Shown in pieces: positions 16,898-26,600 of a stretch of 64,000 nt of DNA. The notes beneath the pieces were generated by a model that saw only the letters and a program-made list of their open reading frames with translations, ran no database searches and was not told the origin of the DNA. Origin of the DNA: Chitinophagales bacterium (GTDB taxonomy: Bacteria > Bacteroidota > Bacteroidia > Chitinophagales > Saprospiraceae); NCBI GenBank assembly GCA_017303875.1, contig JAFLBP010000026.1:1-64000 (forward strand), read 5' to 3'. The first letter of the stretch is position 1, and every line of letters begins with the position of its first letter. Both the position numbers and the translations under genes were made by a program.

Positions 16898-18643
16898 GTT
16901 TCTTCTTATTCGATAGTTGCCATTAACGGTATGCGTGTTGCCGCCGCTATCCGTAAAGGTTCCGCTGAAGGTGCCGGTCATGTAACCGCCAATTTGAGGC
17001 GGAAAATCAGTGATGGTAGTGGTGACATTAATGGTATTTGACCAAAAGCCATTTACGCCGATATATTGCAGGGGATGCGAGGATCCTACCACTGCATTGT
17101 GCCCGAACGCAAATTGAATCAGGTTATTTCCGTCAGCAGCAAACAGCGAAACGTATTCCTGAGAAATAAAGGCCGAATCCTGATTGGTGATGGGCAGGGT
17201 AATATTGCTGCCGCCGTCCAAGCTGTATACCACATAGTTTTCCAGATTATTGCAGGCGCTCAGGTCGCCAAAGTTTATGTTGCCACTAACAAGCTGTGTT
17301 TTTTCCAGACTTTCCTTAAGGTTGTCCATATCAACCCCTGTGGCGCTTATATTGCCTGGCACATTATTGGAGCAATACGTCAGATTTCCATTAAATTCAC
17401 CGTTGGCATTTGTAGCCAAAACGCCAACGCCACGCGTGATGAAGGCGTATCCATTGGCAACAGGCTGGCCGTCGCAATCCAGTATGCGACCGCTTACGGA
17501 GGCGTTCACCAAGCCACCCGGCAGTGAATTCAGATCCACCACAATATTACCCAGATCGGTATCTGTATTAAACGGCCCTGCCAGTTGGGAATGAATGATA
17601 TTGTTGCAGGGCGACTGGCTATTGTCTGATGAGTAGATTTCAATACGGATTTGTACGCCCTTTGGGGCCAGTCCGCTGAAATTACCACTTATATCCGGGC
17701 TGCCATGCCCGCAGCCCATACCGATATTTATTGTTTCCGGGCAAGCCCACACGTGTACCTGCGAGATCGGGTTGCCGTTTTGATCCACCACGCGGCCGCT
17801 GAGCAGGATGGAGGGGGCGCTGGCGTCGTAGTTCCACCAGGAGAAATGGCTGACGCTGGTTTTGTACTGGTTGCCGGTTTTGGTGGCCACGCCTTCTTCC
17901 TTCCAGAGGCCTTCGGTTTCATCGAAATGCCACATGGGCACTTCATCGGGCGCTTGCGCGAGGAGTCCGGAGGGGATGGTGGCGGTCATTTCCACGGTTT
18001 TGCCTGCGGCGATCTGGAGCGGATTGCCAGCCGGGTCGCTGAGGCGGATACCGACCATGCCAAAGGTTTGCAGCAGTTCTTCCTCGCCGTTGCTGCGCAG
18101 GCCGCGCAAGGCACCGGGAACGATGTCCAGCAGGTTGTCGGCTTCGGGGTTGATGTACGCGCCGCTTACTACCACGGTGCCGTTGTAGGTTTGTCCGTCG
18201 CGACTGATGCTGCCCGCATCAAAACGCAGGCTGGCATTGGAAACGCTCAGGGTTGTACCGTTGGCGCTGTTGAAATTGGCGATCACGGTTTCAGGCAGGA
18301 GCGTAAAGCGCAGGTTGTAGGTAGCATCTTTATTGACAAAGAGCGTGCGGATATTCGTCCAGTAGCCATTTTTTTCGATGGTGATTTTGGCGCGGGAAGA
18401 ATTGACCGAGGCATTTTCTATGCGGAAAACGCCGTTGTTGTCGGTGGTGGTGCTGAGCGTGCCCACACTGGCTGTGGCGCCGGAAACAGCGTTGCCATTG
18501 GCATCCGTTACGCGGCCGATGAAGGTTGTCTGCACCGTTTTACCGGGCCAGTTGCTGTTGTTTTGCAGGTCTTTGTTGCAGGCAACCCAAAGGAATGCCA
18601 GGGCAAGGCCCAGCAGGCCCAGCCAATACTTTTTTTGTAGCAT
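16892..18643 (-). CDS. Lipoprotein with carboxypeptidase-regulatory-like and Ig-like domains
   Basis: A 583-residue protein with a lipoprotein signal (LALAFLWVACNK, Cys 22). Residues ~40-115 form a carboxypeptidase regulatory-like domain (FIGRVTDANGNAVSGATAS, with GVFRIENASV). Next comes a beta-rich region (about 115-280) and a second regulatory-like repeat (LSGRVVDQNGNPISQVHVW, about 290). A third similar repeat occurs at about 385 (VSGRILDCDGQPVANGYAF). The C-terminal part is beta-strand rich with no recognised catalytic motif. Likely a surface- or periplasm-exposed scaffold or binding lipoprotein. No T9SS sorting domain is seen. The gene ends in a palindromic array shared with the convergent DUF937-OmpA gene. 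Confidence 0.72.
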   Translation of the reverse strand: MLQKKYWLGLLGLALAFLWVACNKDLQNNSNWPGKTVQTTFIGRVTDANGNAVSGATASVGTLSTTTDNNGVFRIENASVNSSRAKITIEKNGYWTNIRTLFVNKDATYNLRFTLLPETVIANFNSANGTTLSVSNASLRFDAGSISRDGQTYNGTVVVSGAYINPEADNLLDIVPGALRGLRSNGEEELLQTFGMVGIRLSDPAGNPLQIAAGKTVEMTATIPSGLLAQAPDEVPMWHFDETEGLWKEEGVATKTGNQYKTSVSHFSWWNYDASAPSILLSGRVVDQNGNPISQVHVWACPETINIGMGCGHGSPDISGNFSGLAPKGVQIRIEIYSSDNSQSPCNNIIHSQLAGPFNTDTDLGNIVVDLNSLPGGLVNASVSGRILDCDGQPVANGYAFITRGVGVLATNANGEFNGNLTYCSNNVPGNISATGVDMDNLKESLEKTQLVSGNINFGDLSACNNLENYVVYSLDGGSNITLPITNQDSAFISQEYVSLFAADGNNLIQFAFGHNAVVGSSHPLQYIGVNGFWSNTINVTTTITDFPPQIGGYMTGTFSGTFTDSGGNTHTVNGNYRIRRNI

Positions 18644-18985
18644 GGTTAAACTTGTTTTGGTGAAAAATCGAATAACCTTATTACGCAGGGTTGCGGGGTG
18701 GAGGTTGGGTGGGTGGGGGGATTATTTTGTTTTTATACGGATAACTTTTCCCTGGTTCAATAAATATTGCCAGCGAGTTATACTGTATGAAATGAGGTAG
18801 CGGGTTGCCTGTGTGAGCGGAAATGCCAATATGGATACTTAACATTTATACTGATTTCATCGCAGCGCAGATTTTTACACAAAATATTATCTTTTGATAA
18901 TCAATATTTTGTGTGACATTTTTTGAGCAAACCTACGCCGCGATGAAGCAGTATGCCGGACTTAGCGCTTGTCCGGTATAAACGC
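18644..18985. other. 342-base gap with no gene
   Basis: Between two minus-strand genes. I see no convincing coding sequence. It contains an AT-rich perfect inverted repeat (18877-18914) and a G/T-rich stretch at about 18690-18720. The apparent frames are short and overlap antisense. Confidence 0.6.
18877..18914. terminator. AT-rich hairpin downstream of the flavoprotein gene
   Basis: ACACAAAATATT (18877-18888) pairs perfectly with AATATTTTGTGT (18903-18914), loop of 14. It lies 72 bases after the stop of the minus-strand oxidase gene. Without a GC-rich stem, termination is only a guess; it may be a protein-binding palindrome instead. Confidence 0.4.
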
Positions 18986-21013
18986 CTACTGTTTTGCGTA
19001 TTCCGCCGGCGCAATAAACGGATACTCCGTATTGTCAATAATAGGCGTTACGTCGAAAAAATCGTTCAAAACAGATTCAGCGGTACAGTACGCACCTTCT
19101 ACCCATGCCTGATCGTTGGAGTAGGTTTCACCCACGATGAAGATATTGGCGTCGGGGTTCTGTGTCAGCAGGGAGGGTTTGCGTATTTTTTGCTGCACAT
19201 CCACGATGTCGAAATGGGGTGCCCATTCGTGGTAGCCCGCGTTGAAGGGCGGCAGCGACCAGTCTACATAAGCCGCATCAAGCGGTTCGGGCACATTGAG
19301 CAGGTAGTTGGCATTCGGGCCAAAATGCAAGTCGCCGAGCATTTTGCGCAGCATTTTCACCATACGGGCAGGCACTTTTCGCGGACCGTCAATCGGTTGG
19401 GTATCTGCCGAGCTGGGTATTGTACGATCCTGATTGGGCTCCAGTTCCAATTGTTTCCAAAAGTCAGTATTGTCTTCATCGTCGTAGCTGGCTAAGATGC
19501 CATACACCGGCGTTTGGTTTTGATCGGCGGCGTTGTTGCCAAAATACACCACCATGCGGATGGGCGAGCTGCTCACGCTGGGGCCTATGGTGTCGTTGCG
19601 GGCGGCCTTGTCGAGTTGCTTGGTTTGCAGCACTGTCAGGCGTTCGTTGTCGATATTTTCAATGGCAGCAACGAGGTCGTTCAGCGACTCATAGGGCGTA
19701 TACAACAACTGATTCATGGCTGCGACGGCGTTGGCCGGGAAACCATCCTGCTGCAGGGCCGAAACCACATCGGGCGTAAGCGTGTAGCCGATAATCTGAG
19801 CGGGGTAGGGGGCGGGGTTGGCGCTGTATTCGGGCGACCACCAGGGATGCTCGAAGAACATGCCCACTTTATACGAAGGCTGCATGATAGCCGACTCCAG
19901 GTAGAGGCTTACCTGTTCATGGTTGAGCACGTCGTTTTCGCCTGCTTCGGGCTTGCGGAAGCGTGTTGCCTGCGCCACGAGGTCAATAGCGGCGCGGGGC
20001 ATGGCCATCCAGGCCGCGTCGGCTTCGCGGGCACCGGCAGGAATATTGGGTTCAGCCCGACTGGCGTAGGTAAATGCCGCTTTGTTGTTTTTCCAAACGA
20101 TGGAGTGCAGGCGCGTATCGGGGTAGTAGCGGAAATCCACGCCTTTTTCCGCGCACATTTGTTCAATCTGCTCAAATAGGACGTTGAACATCCCCGAATA
20201 ACCGATAGACAAAGTGCGGTATTGCGTGCCCGGTGCAAACTCGTTGTTCATATTGAACGAAACGGCCGAGCTGGTATTGATGACATTGGAGCTGTACCCA
20301 TTGCCATCGGCGGCATATTCGTAGCCCTCTTCGCCCAATTGATCGTACAGGAGGTTCCAATAACCGATGTCTTTGAGCAGGTCGTCTTTTTGGAAAACCG
20401 AGTTGTCCGACAACGTGACCGTAATTTTGCCCTCATTGTAAAATTTGCACCATTCCCTGCGGGTTTGCGGGCCGGAATTGGCGGTCACGGCGAGGTTTTC
20501 CACCGTATTGAAGCCCTGATCGGGACTGGTGCCGGCACCGAAATGATCCATATTGTACGGCGCAGGGTTGTTGGAATTGATGTCGTTGAGGTAAAAATTC
20601 CTTGAACGCAGGTAAAAAAGCTGATTGTTGGTTACGTTGAAGGGTACAGAAAATTTGCTCAGGCCCAATTGCTCAATCACTTCCGTAACGACGCGATGGC
20701 CGGAGCTGAGGCCGTCATTGGCCTTCGGCGCCGTTTTATCCCAATAGGAATAACGCATGCCGCCCAGCTCGACGAACGAATTCTTTTTATCGTTTTTATA
20801 AAACCAGGTGCAGATGCGCGCGCCCGGCTCCCGCGAACCGCTGTGTTTTTTTGAGAAGTCGTATTTGCCCCAGTCGTATAATTCCAACACATCGCCTTTT
20901 TGCAGGAGCTTGCCGGCGTTATTGGGGTCTTTGGTCTTGCCGTTGAGCAGACGCCAGGCGGTATACAGGCCCGCTGCGCCGGCTCCGAAAATGGAATAGG
21001 TTTTATTGCTCAT
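18986..21013 (-). CDS. FAD-dependent amine / L-amino-acid oxidase-like protein
   Basis: A 675-residue flavoprotein. The N-terminus has the Rossmann dinucleotide fold signature FGAGAAGLYTAWRLL (about residues 9-23). A conserved ELGGMRYSYW follows at about 79, matching the GG-motif of the amine oxidase family. The C-terminal FAD-contact region is present (ANIFIVGETYSNDQAWVEGA). The general pattern is that of L-amino acid oxidases or related flavin amine oxidases, which oxidise an amino acid to its imino/2-oxo acid with H2O2 formation. No signal peptide is visible, so it is probably cytoplasmic. It lies 20 bases downstream of a 2-oxo-acid decarboxylase gene in the same operon, which suggests a shared substrate. 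The substrate is not readable from sequence. Confidence 0.75.
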   Translation of the reverse strand: MSNKTYSIFGAGAAGLYTAWRLLNGKTKDPNNAGKLLQKGDVLELYDWGKYDFSKKHSGSREPGARICTWFYKNDKKNSFVELGGMRYSYWDKTAPKANDGLSSGHRVVTEVIEQLGLSKFSVPFNVTNNQLFYLRSRNFYLNDINSNNPAPYNMDHFGAGTSPDQGFNTVENLAVTANSGPQTRREWCKFYNEGKITVTLSDNSVFQKDDLLKDIGYWNLLYDQLGEEGYEYAADGNGYSSNVINTSSAVSFNMNNEFAPGTQYRTLSIGYSGMFNVLFEQIEQMCAEKGVDFRYYPDTRLHSIVWKNNKAAFTYASRAEPNIPAGAREADAAWMAMPRAAIDLVAQATRFRKPEAGENDVLNHEQVSLYLESAIMQPSYKVGMFFEHPWWSPEYSANPAPYPAQIIGYTLTPDVVSALQQDGFPANAVAAMNQLLYTPYESLNDLVAAIENIDNERLTVLQTKQLDKAARNDTIGPSVSSSPIRMVVYFGNNAADQNQTPVYGILASYDDEDNTDFWKQLELEPNQDRTIPSSADTQPIDGPRKVPARMVKMLRKMLGDLHFGPNANYLLNVPEPLDAAYVDWSLPPFNAGYHEWAPHFDIVDVQQKIRKPSLLTQNPDANIFIVGETYSNDQAWVEGAYCTAESVLNDFFDVTPIIDNTEYPFIAPAEYAKQ

Positions 21014-21033
21014 GTTGTTGTTGGTTGGTTTAA

Positions 21034-22782
21034 TTAATAGGATACGATAGGGCCTGGGAACTGCTCATTGCCCAATCTTTTCATTTGTTGTGGCAGGTCT
21101 TTTTCCGGAATTTTCACTTCCACCAAAATTGGTTTTGAGGAGCGGGTTTTCAGTTTTGCCAGCACCGCGTTGAGTTCGCTGACGGTTTCGGCGCGGTAGC
21201 CCTCGGCTCCGAAGGCTTGGGCCAGCGCCATATAATCCCATTTGGGCAAAACATCAAAGGCGTCGAAGGGCGGCGCATCGGGGCCGTCGTTGAAGGAATT
21301 GACATCTACATACACCTGCTCAATCGCATAAACGCCATTGCTCATTACAAAAATGACGGCGTCTAAGTTATTGCGCGAGAGGGTAGAGAGCGACTGGCAG
21401 AGCATCATAAAGCCGCCGTCGCCGGCCACCGTCCAGGCGCGTTTGCCGCTGCCGAGTTGTGCGCCAGCCGCAGCGCCGGTTTCGTAGCCGATGATTTGCC
21501 AGGCCGCCGAGCTTACAAAACTGCCCTGCGCCATGCCGTAAATATTGGTGGCCACATACATGGAGGAACTCACGCCGAGCGTCAGGACGCTGTCTTTCAT
21601 CAGGTTGTTATCGTTCCAAAACTTGGTGAGTTGCTGGAAAAAACGATTGAACGTGATGACTTCGGGCTGGCCATTCCAGCGCGGATCGGAGGCAGAAACC
21701 CAGGGTTCGGGGAATTGGGGCGGCGGCGGGGCAATGGTTTTGAGCGGATACGCCTTGTCTGTTTCAAATTTTAGCAGCAGGGCCTGCATAAAGTCTTTCA
21801 GCCCTACGCCCTCGTATTTGAAATAACCCGCCCGCATACTGTCGGTGGTGCAGAGCACCATGTCGGCGTATTTATTGGTGACCAACAAGAGGTAATCGTC
21901 GGTCATAATCGCGCCGAGGGTAATCACGCAGTCGGAGGCTTTCACAATGTCCAGCACAGCCCCGGCGGAGGCAGCGTCGGAGTAAGTGCCAATAAACTTG
22001 TCGCCTCCCTCGTCGAGCACCGTTTTTCCGAGCGAGGTAGTGGTGTACAGGATGCCGCTGGCCCCGATGAGTTGCTCCAGCAAGGGCGACAGGCCGTGGC
22101 GCAGCACTTCCACACCGGCGAGGATAAGCGGGTTTTTAGCGGCGGAGATCATACTCCAGGCTTGCGCAACGGCATTTTCGAGCTGGCGCGGTTCGGATTT
22201 TACGACCCGCGCCTGAAGCGGTTCGGGCGAAGGGGCGGCACAGGGTTCGGCCCAGACCTCCTTGTAGCAGGCGATATAGACCGGGCGCTGGTGGGTGAGC
22301 GCTTCGATCAGCAGGGCGTCAATGATTTCGGGTGCGCCTTCCGAAGTACTGAGCGTGACGGCGCCCACCGTGACGTGGCGGTAAATTTCTTCATCGGCGG
22401 CGAGGTTGCCGGTGGAGTGGTGGAACAACATGCCGTACATATCGGTCAGGTTGCGCGCATCCGCGCCGGGCGTTGCGCTGATGACCACCACGGGTGCCCG
22501 CTCCACGTAGGCCCCGGCGATGGCGTTGAGGGCCGAGTAGGTACTCACGCCGTATTGCAGCGACACGGCGGCCAGTCCGCGGGTACGCGCGTAAGCATCG
22601 GCGGCGTAGGCGGCGTCCAGTTCGTTGATGGCGCCGATGGTTTCGATACCCTCGAAGTATTCAAGCGCCTGGGTAAAGTGCTTGACATAGTCGCCGGGTA
22701 TCTGGAATACCTCGGTTACGTTGAGTTGGAGGAGTCGGGTGAGCAGGTAATTGGCGACTGTCATAGTTTTGGTTTCAGGCAT
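21034..22782 (-). CDS. Thiamine-diphosphate-dependent 2-oxo-acid decarboxylase (PDC/IPDC-like)
   Basis: A 582-residue ThDP enzyme, usual length for pyruvate/indolepyruvate/branched-chain decarboxylases (about 550-590). Diagnostic residues: the catalytic Glu in GAINELDAAYAADAYAR (Glu 54), the double histidine in GMLFHHSTGN (His 122-123), which is characteristic of decarboxylating members, and the ThDP/Mg site GDGGFMMLCQSLST through SNGVYAIE. It would decarboxylate a 2-oxo acid to an aldehyde, or carry out acyloin-type coupling. It is the first gene of a two-gene operon with the flavoprotein oxidase. The promoter lies in the 408-base gap upstream, which also faces the metal cluster. Alternative: an acetolactate-synthase-like enzyme, but the HH motif argues against it. 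Confidence 0.83.
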   Translation of the reverse strand: MPETKTMTVANYLLTRLLQLNVTEVFQIPGDYVKHFTQALEYFEGIETIGAINELDAAYAADAYARTRGLAAVSLQYGVSTYSALNAIAGAYVERAPVVVISATPGADARNLTDMYGMLFHHSTGNLAADEEIYRHVTVGAVTLSTSEGAPEIIDALLIEALTHQRPVYIACYKEVWAEPCAAPSPEPLQARVVKSEPRQLENAVAQAWSMISAAKNPLILAGVEVLRHGLSPLLEQLIGASGILYTTTSLGKTVLDEGGDKFIGTYSDAASAGAVLDIVKASDCVITLGAIMTDDYLLLVTNKYADMVLCTTDSMRAGYFKYEGVGLKDFMQALLLKFETDKAYPLKTIAPPPPQFPEPWVSASDPRWNGQPEVITFNRFFQQLTKFWNDNNLMKDSVLTLGVSSSMYVATNIYGMAQGSFVSSAAWQIIGYETGAAAGAQLGSGKRAWTVAGDGGFMMLCQSLSTLSRNNLDAVIFVMSNGVYAIEQVYVDVNSFNDGPDAPPFDAFDVLPKWDYMALAQAFGAEGYRAETVSELNAVLAKLKTRSSKPILVEVKIPEKDLPQQMKRLGNEQFPGPIVSY

Positions 22783-23190
22783 ATCAGTTGATTTACAGTT
22801 TGGGCGGGTGCCCCAACAGGATTGAAGATTGTAGTGGGCAAAGATGGCCTTTTTTGGTGTTTATACAACAGCGTATAAATGCCTGAAGATGGAAAAGGGG
22901 TATTTGTACGGGATTTTTTTGGGGGTTGGGGGTATGAAAAAATTTGCGGCTGTGGGAATTCGGTGTAAATTTGCAAGGCAGTTTAAAAAGCAGCCACAAA
23001 CCCTTCGCCTACAGCGGGCATACACGCAAGGGACGACTAAGTAAAAGCTGCAATGCTGGATAAGTGCTTTTTCAGGGTGTTTTTACGCGATGCGGGTTTA
23101 ACTTAGTCGTCTGTTGCGGGAGTGCGGTAGTTATCCCCAAAAAATAAAAAACATAAAATAAAACCACCCCAAACCACGTTTATATATTTG
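22783..23190. other. 408-base intergenic region between decarboxylase and metal cluster
   Basis: Divergent promoter region. It contains an 18-base imperfect inverted repeat (23025-23042 and 23101-23118) and a TAAATTTG promoter-like element at about 22966. I see no reliable gene; the 66-codon frame at 22844 has no family resemblance. Composition changes at its right edge. Confidence 0.6.
23025..23118. repeat. Imperfect inverted repeat at the edge of the metal cluster
   Basis: CGCAAGGGACGACTAAGT (23025-23042) pairs with ACTTAGTCGTCTGTTGCG (23101-23118): 16 of 18 positions, with 11 perfect in the core (GACGACTAAGT). The arms enclose 58 bases. It lies 73 bases before the first gene of the metal cluster. 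It could be an operator or an integration site remnant; no evidence selects between them. Confidence 0.6.
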
Positions 23191-23532
23191 ATGAGATTCT
23201 TTTGCTTCACATTCAGTCTGTACCTGCTTGTTCTGTCCTGCATCCCATGCAGCGACAGCGAACACGCGCACAGTCAAAATGTGAGCAAAAATCTCGTGCA
23301 AATCAATTTCTCGTCCGACGAACACGGCTGCCCGCAGCATCGGCATTGCGATGACAGTTGCTCGCCTCTTTGCGGCTGCAATTGCTGCACTTCGATTTTT
23401 ATTTTTCAAAAAATAACGGTTTTCACTTTTCAAAAACCACAGCCCTCCGACGAAAAACAGGTTTTCCCTGAAGCCATTTTCCTTGTCAAAGATATGGCCT
23501 TCGCCATTGACCATCCGCCCCAGTTGAGTTAG
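23191..23532 (+). CDS. Small exported Cys/His-rich protein (DUF6660-like)
   Basis: A 113-residue protein starting at ATG 23191 (TTG 23188 is less likely). N-terminal hydrophobic segment (MRFFCFTFSLYLLVLSC), possibly a signal or lipoprotein motif. The mature part has a cluster of Cys and His (HGCPQHRHCDDSCSPLCGC, then NCC), a pattern suited to metal binding. Proteins of this size and layout often precede CzcA-type genes in Bacteroidota (DUF6660 family, recalled). It leads the heavy-metal cluster and could be a periplasmic metal sensor or chaperone (inference). A TATATTTG element abuts the start codon. Confidence 0.6.
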   Translation: MRFFCFTFSLYLLVLSCIPCSDSEHAHSQNVSKNLVQINFSSDEHGCPQHRHCDDSCSPLCGCNCCTSIFIFQKITVFTFQKPQPSDEKQVFPEAIFLVKDMAFAIDHPPQLS

Positions 23533-23631
23533 CCAACTCCTTTTTTCAAAAATTTCCTTGCTGAAAATAGCCCGCTCGCTGCCTTGCGCGAGACGGCTTT
23601 TCGTGCATTTGGCTAATTCAAAATCACATCC

Positions 23632-26600
23632 ATGTTTGATAAAATCATCGCCTATTCCATTGGGAATAAGGCAGTTATTGGCGCAATGACCCTCGCGCTG
23701 GTGGTTTGGGGCGTTTGGTCGGCGTTTCGATTGCCGATTGATGCCGTGCCGGACATCACCAACAATCAGGTGCAAGTCATCACGCAAGCCCCGTCGCTTG
23801 GGGCGCAGGAGGTCGAACAGTTCATCACCGCACCCATTGAACTCGCCCTTTCCAACATCCCCGACGTGCTGGAAAAACGCTCCATTTCGCGCAGCGGCAT
23901 CTCAGTCATCACCGTCGTTTTCCGCGACAAAACCGACATCTACTGGGCGCGGCAACAGGTCGGCGAACGCCTCAAAGAAGCCGAAGCCAACATCCCCAGA
24001 GGTTTCGGCGACATCACCCTTGCCCCAATCACGACGGGACTGGGCGAGATTTACCACTACGTCATCCACGCCAAGCCCGGTTTCGAGGGCAAATTTTCCG
24101 CGACCGAACTGCGAACTTTGCAGGATTGGGTCGTCCGTACCCAACTCTCCGGAACGGAAGGCTTGGCAGAAGTCAGCGGTTGGGGCGGTTTCGTGAAACA
24201 GTACGAAGTCGCGCTCGACAATGACAAACTGAACGCCCTCGGCATTTCAATTCCCGAAATTTTCGAGGCATTGGAGAAAAACAACGAGAACACGGGCGGC
24301 TCCTACATCGAACAGCGCAGCAACGCCTATTTCATCCGGGGCTTGGGGCAGGTCAAAAACTTGACCGACATCGAGCGCATCGTCGTCAAAAACGTGGCGG
24401 GCGTACCCGTCCTCGTGCGCGACGTGGCGACCGTCCAGTTCGGCACGGCGACCCGTTACGGCGCGGTCACGCGCAATGGCGAGGGCGAGGTCGTGGCGGG
24501 CATTGCGCTGATGTTGAAGGGCGAAAACTTCAACCAAGTCATCAAAAACGTCAAGTCGCGCATTGCCCAAATCCAAAAATCACTGCCCGAAGGCGTGGTC
24601 ATCGAGCCGTTCATTGACCGCACGGAACTCGTCGGGCGCAGCATCGGCACGGTCGAGACCAACCTCATCGAAGGGGCTTTGATTGTTGTTTTCGTGCTGG
24701 TTTTGTTCCTCGGCAATCTGCGGGCGGGGCTGGTTGTGGCCTCCGCGATTCCGCTTTCCTTGCTTTTTGCCCTCGGCATGATGCGCTGGTTCGGCGTTTC
24801 CGCCAACCTCATGTCGCTCGGCGCGATTGATTTTGGGCTGATTGTGGACGGCGCGGTCATCATCGTCGAGGCTGTGGTGCATCGGCTGGTTTTCAATAAA
24901 ATTGCCACCGGGCGGCTCACCCAAAAACAGATGGACGAGCAAGTTTATCAAGCCGCGTCGGGCATCCGAAGTAGCGCGGCGTTCGGCGAAATCATCATTT
25001 TGATAGTCTATCTGCCGCTTTTGGCGCTGGTCGGCATCGAGGGCAAAATGTTCAGACCGATGGCGCAGACCGTCGCCTTTGCCATTTTGGGCGCGTTCAT
25101 CCTTTCGCTGACGTGGATTCCGATGGCTTCCGCGCTGTTTTTGAGCAAAAACACGGAACACAAGCGCAATTTCAGCGACCGCATGATGGATTTTTTCCAA
25201 AAATGCTACGCCCCGGTGTTGGAGGTTGCCCTGCGTTTCAAAATCGCGGTCGTTGCGGCGGTGGTCGCGCTGTTCGCCGTGAGCCTTTTAATTTTCAATA
25301 AAATGGGCGGCGAGTTCATCCCCACGCTCGAAGAGGGCGATTTGACCGTCGAAATCTCGATGATGCAAGGCACGTCGCTCACCCAAGTGGTCGAGACGTT
25401 CGGCAAAGCCGAGAAGATTTTGAAGGACAATTTCCCCGAAGTCCGGCAAGTCGTCACCCGCATCGGATCGGCGGAAATCCCGACCGACCCCATGCCCGTC
25501 GAGCGCGGCGACATGATGGTTTCGATGAAACCAATGGAAACGTGGCGCGAGGAAGTCTGCGACCGCGAGGAAATGCAGGAGGCAATGGAGGAGGCTCTGT
25601 CCGTCCTTCCCGGCGTGAACATCGAACTGACCCAGCCCATGCAAATGCGTTTCAACGAACTGATGACGGGCATCCGGCAGGACGTGGCGGTGAAAATCTA
25701 CGGCGACGACCTCGAAATCCTCACCCAAAAAGCCAACGAAGTCGCCCAACTCATCGCCGGAGTGCCGGGCGTGGGCGACCCGCAGGTGGAAAAAGTGAAC
25801 GGCTTGCCGCAAATCCTCGTCAGTTACGACCGTGAAAAAATGGCGCAGTACGGGCTGGCGATTTCCGACGTGAACATGATTTTGAAAACCGCCTTCGCGG
25901 GCAACGTCGCGGGCGTGGTTTTCGAGGGCGAAAAACGCTTCGACATGGTGGTGCGCCTGCGCCGCGAACTGCGCGAGAACATCGCCAACATCGAAAATTT
26001 GTACGTCCCGCTGCCCAACGGCAACCGCGTTCCGCTATCGCAAGTCGCCAAAATCGAGTTCAAAAACGCCCCGGCGCAAGTCTCACGCGAGGACGGCAAG
26101 CGGCGGATTTTTGTCGGTTTCAACGTGCGCGGGCGCGACGTGGAAAGCGTCGTCGAGGAAATCGAGCCGATTTTGAGCCAAAAACTGACCCTGCCGCCCG
26201 GCTATTTCACCACCTACGGCGGGCAGTTCCAAAACCTGCGCGAAGCGAAGGCGCGGCTTTCGGTGGCAGTCCCGGCGGCGTTGCTCCTGATTTTGGTCTT
26301 GCTTTATGCCACGTTCCGCAGCATCCCGCAGGCGTTTTTGATTTTCACCGCCGTGCCGCTGTCGGCAATCGGCGGCGTGTTTGCGCTCCTCCTGCGCGGG
26401 ATGCCGTTTTCGATTTCGGCGGGCGTGGGCTTCATTGCGCTGTTCGGCGTGGCGGTTTTGAACGGCATCGTTTTGATTGGCTATTTCAACCAGTTGAAAA
26501 AAGAAGGCGTTTCGGACATCCTCGAACGGGTGCGCCTCGGCACGCGCGTCCGCTTGCGCCCCGTGATTATGACGGCGGCGGTCGCCTCGCTCGGCTTTTT

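Noticed and set aside
17651..18640. 329-codon plus-strand frame over the regulatory-like lipoprotein gene
   Set aside because: Antisense shadow; the minus-strand product has a lipoprotein signal and repeated regulatory-like domains.
22844..23044. 66-codon plus-strand frame between the decarboxylase and the metal cluster
   Set aside because: No family resemblance, no convincing start signal; spans promoter-like and inverted-repeat sequence.
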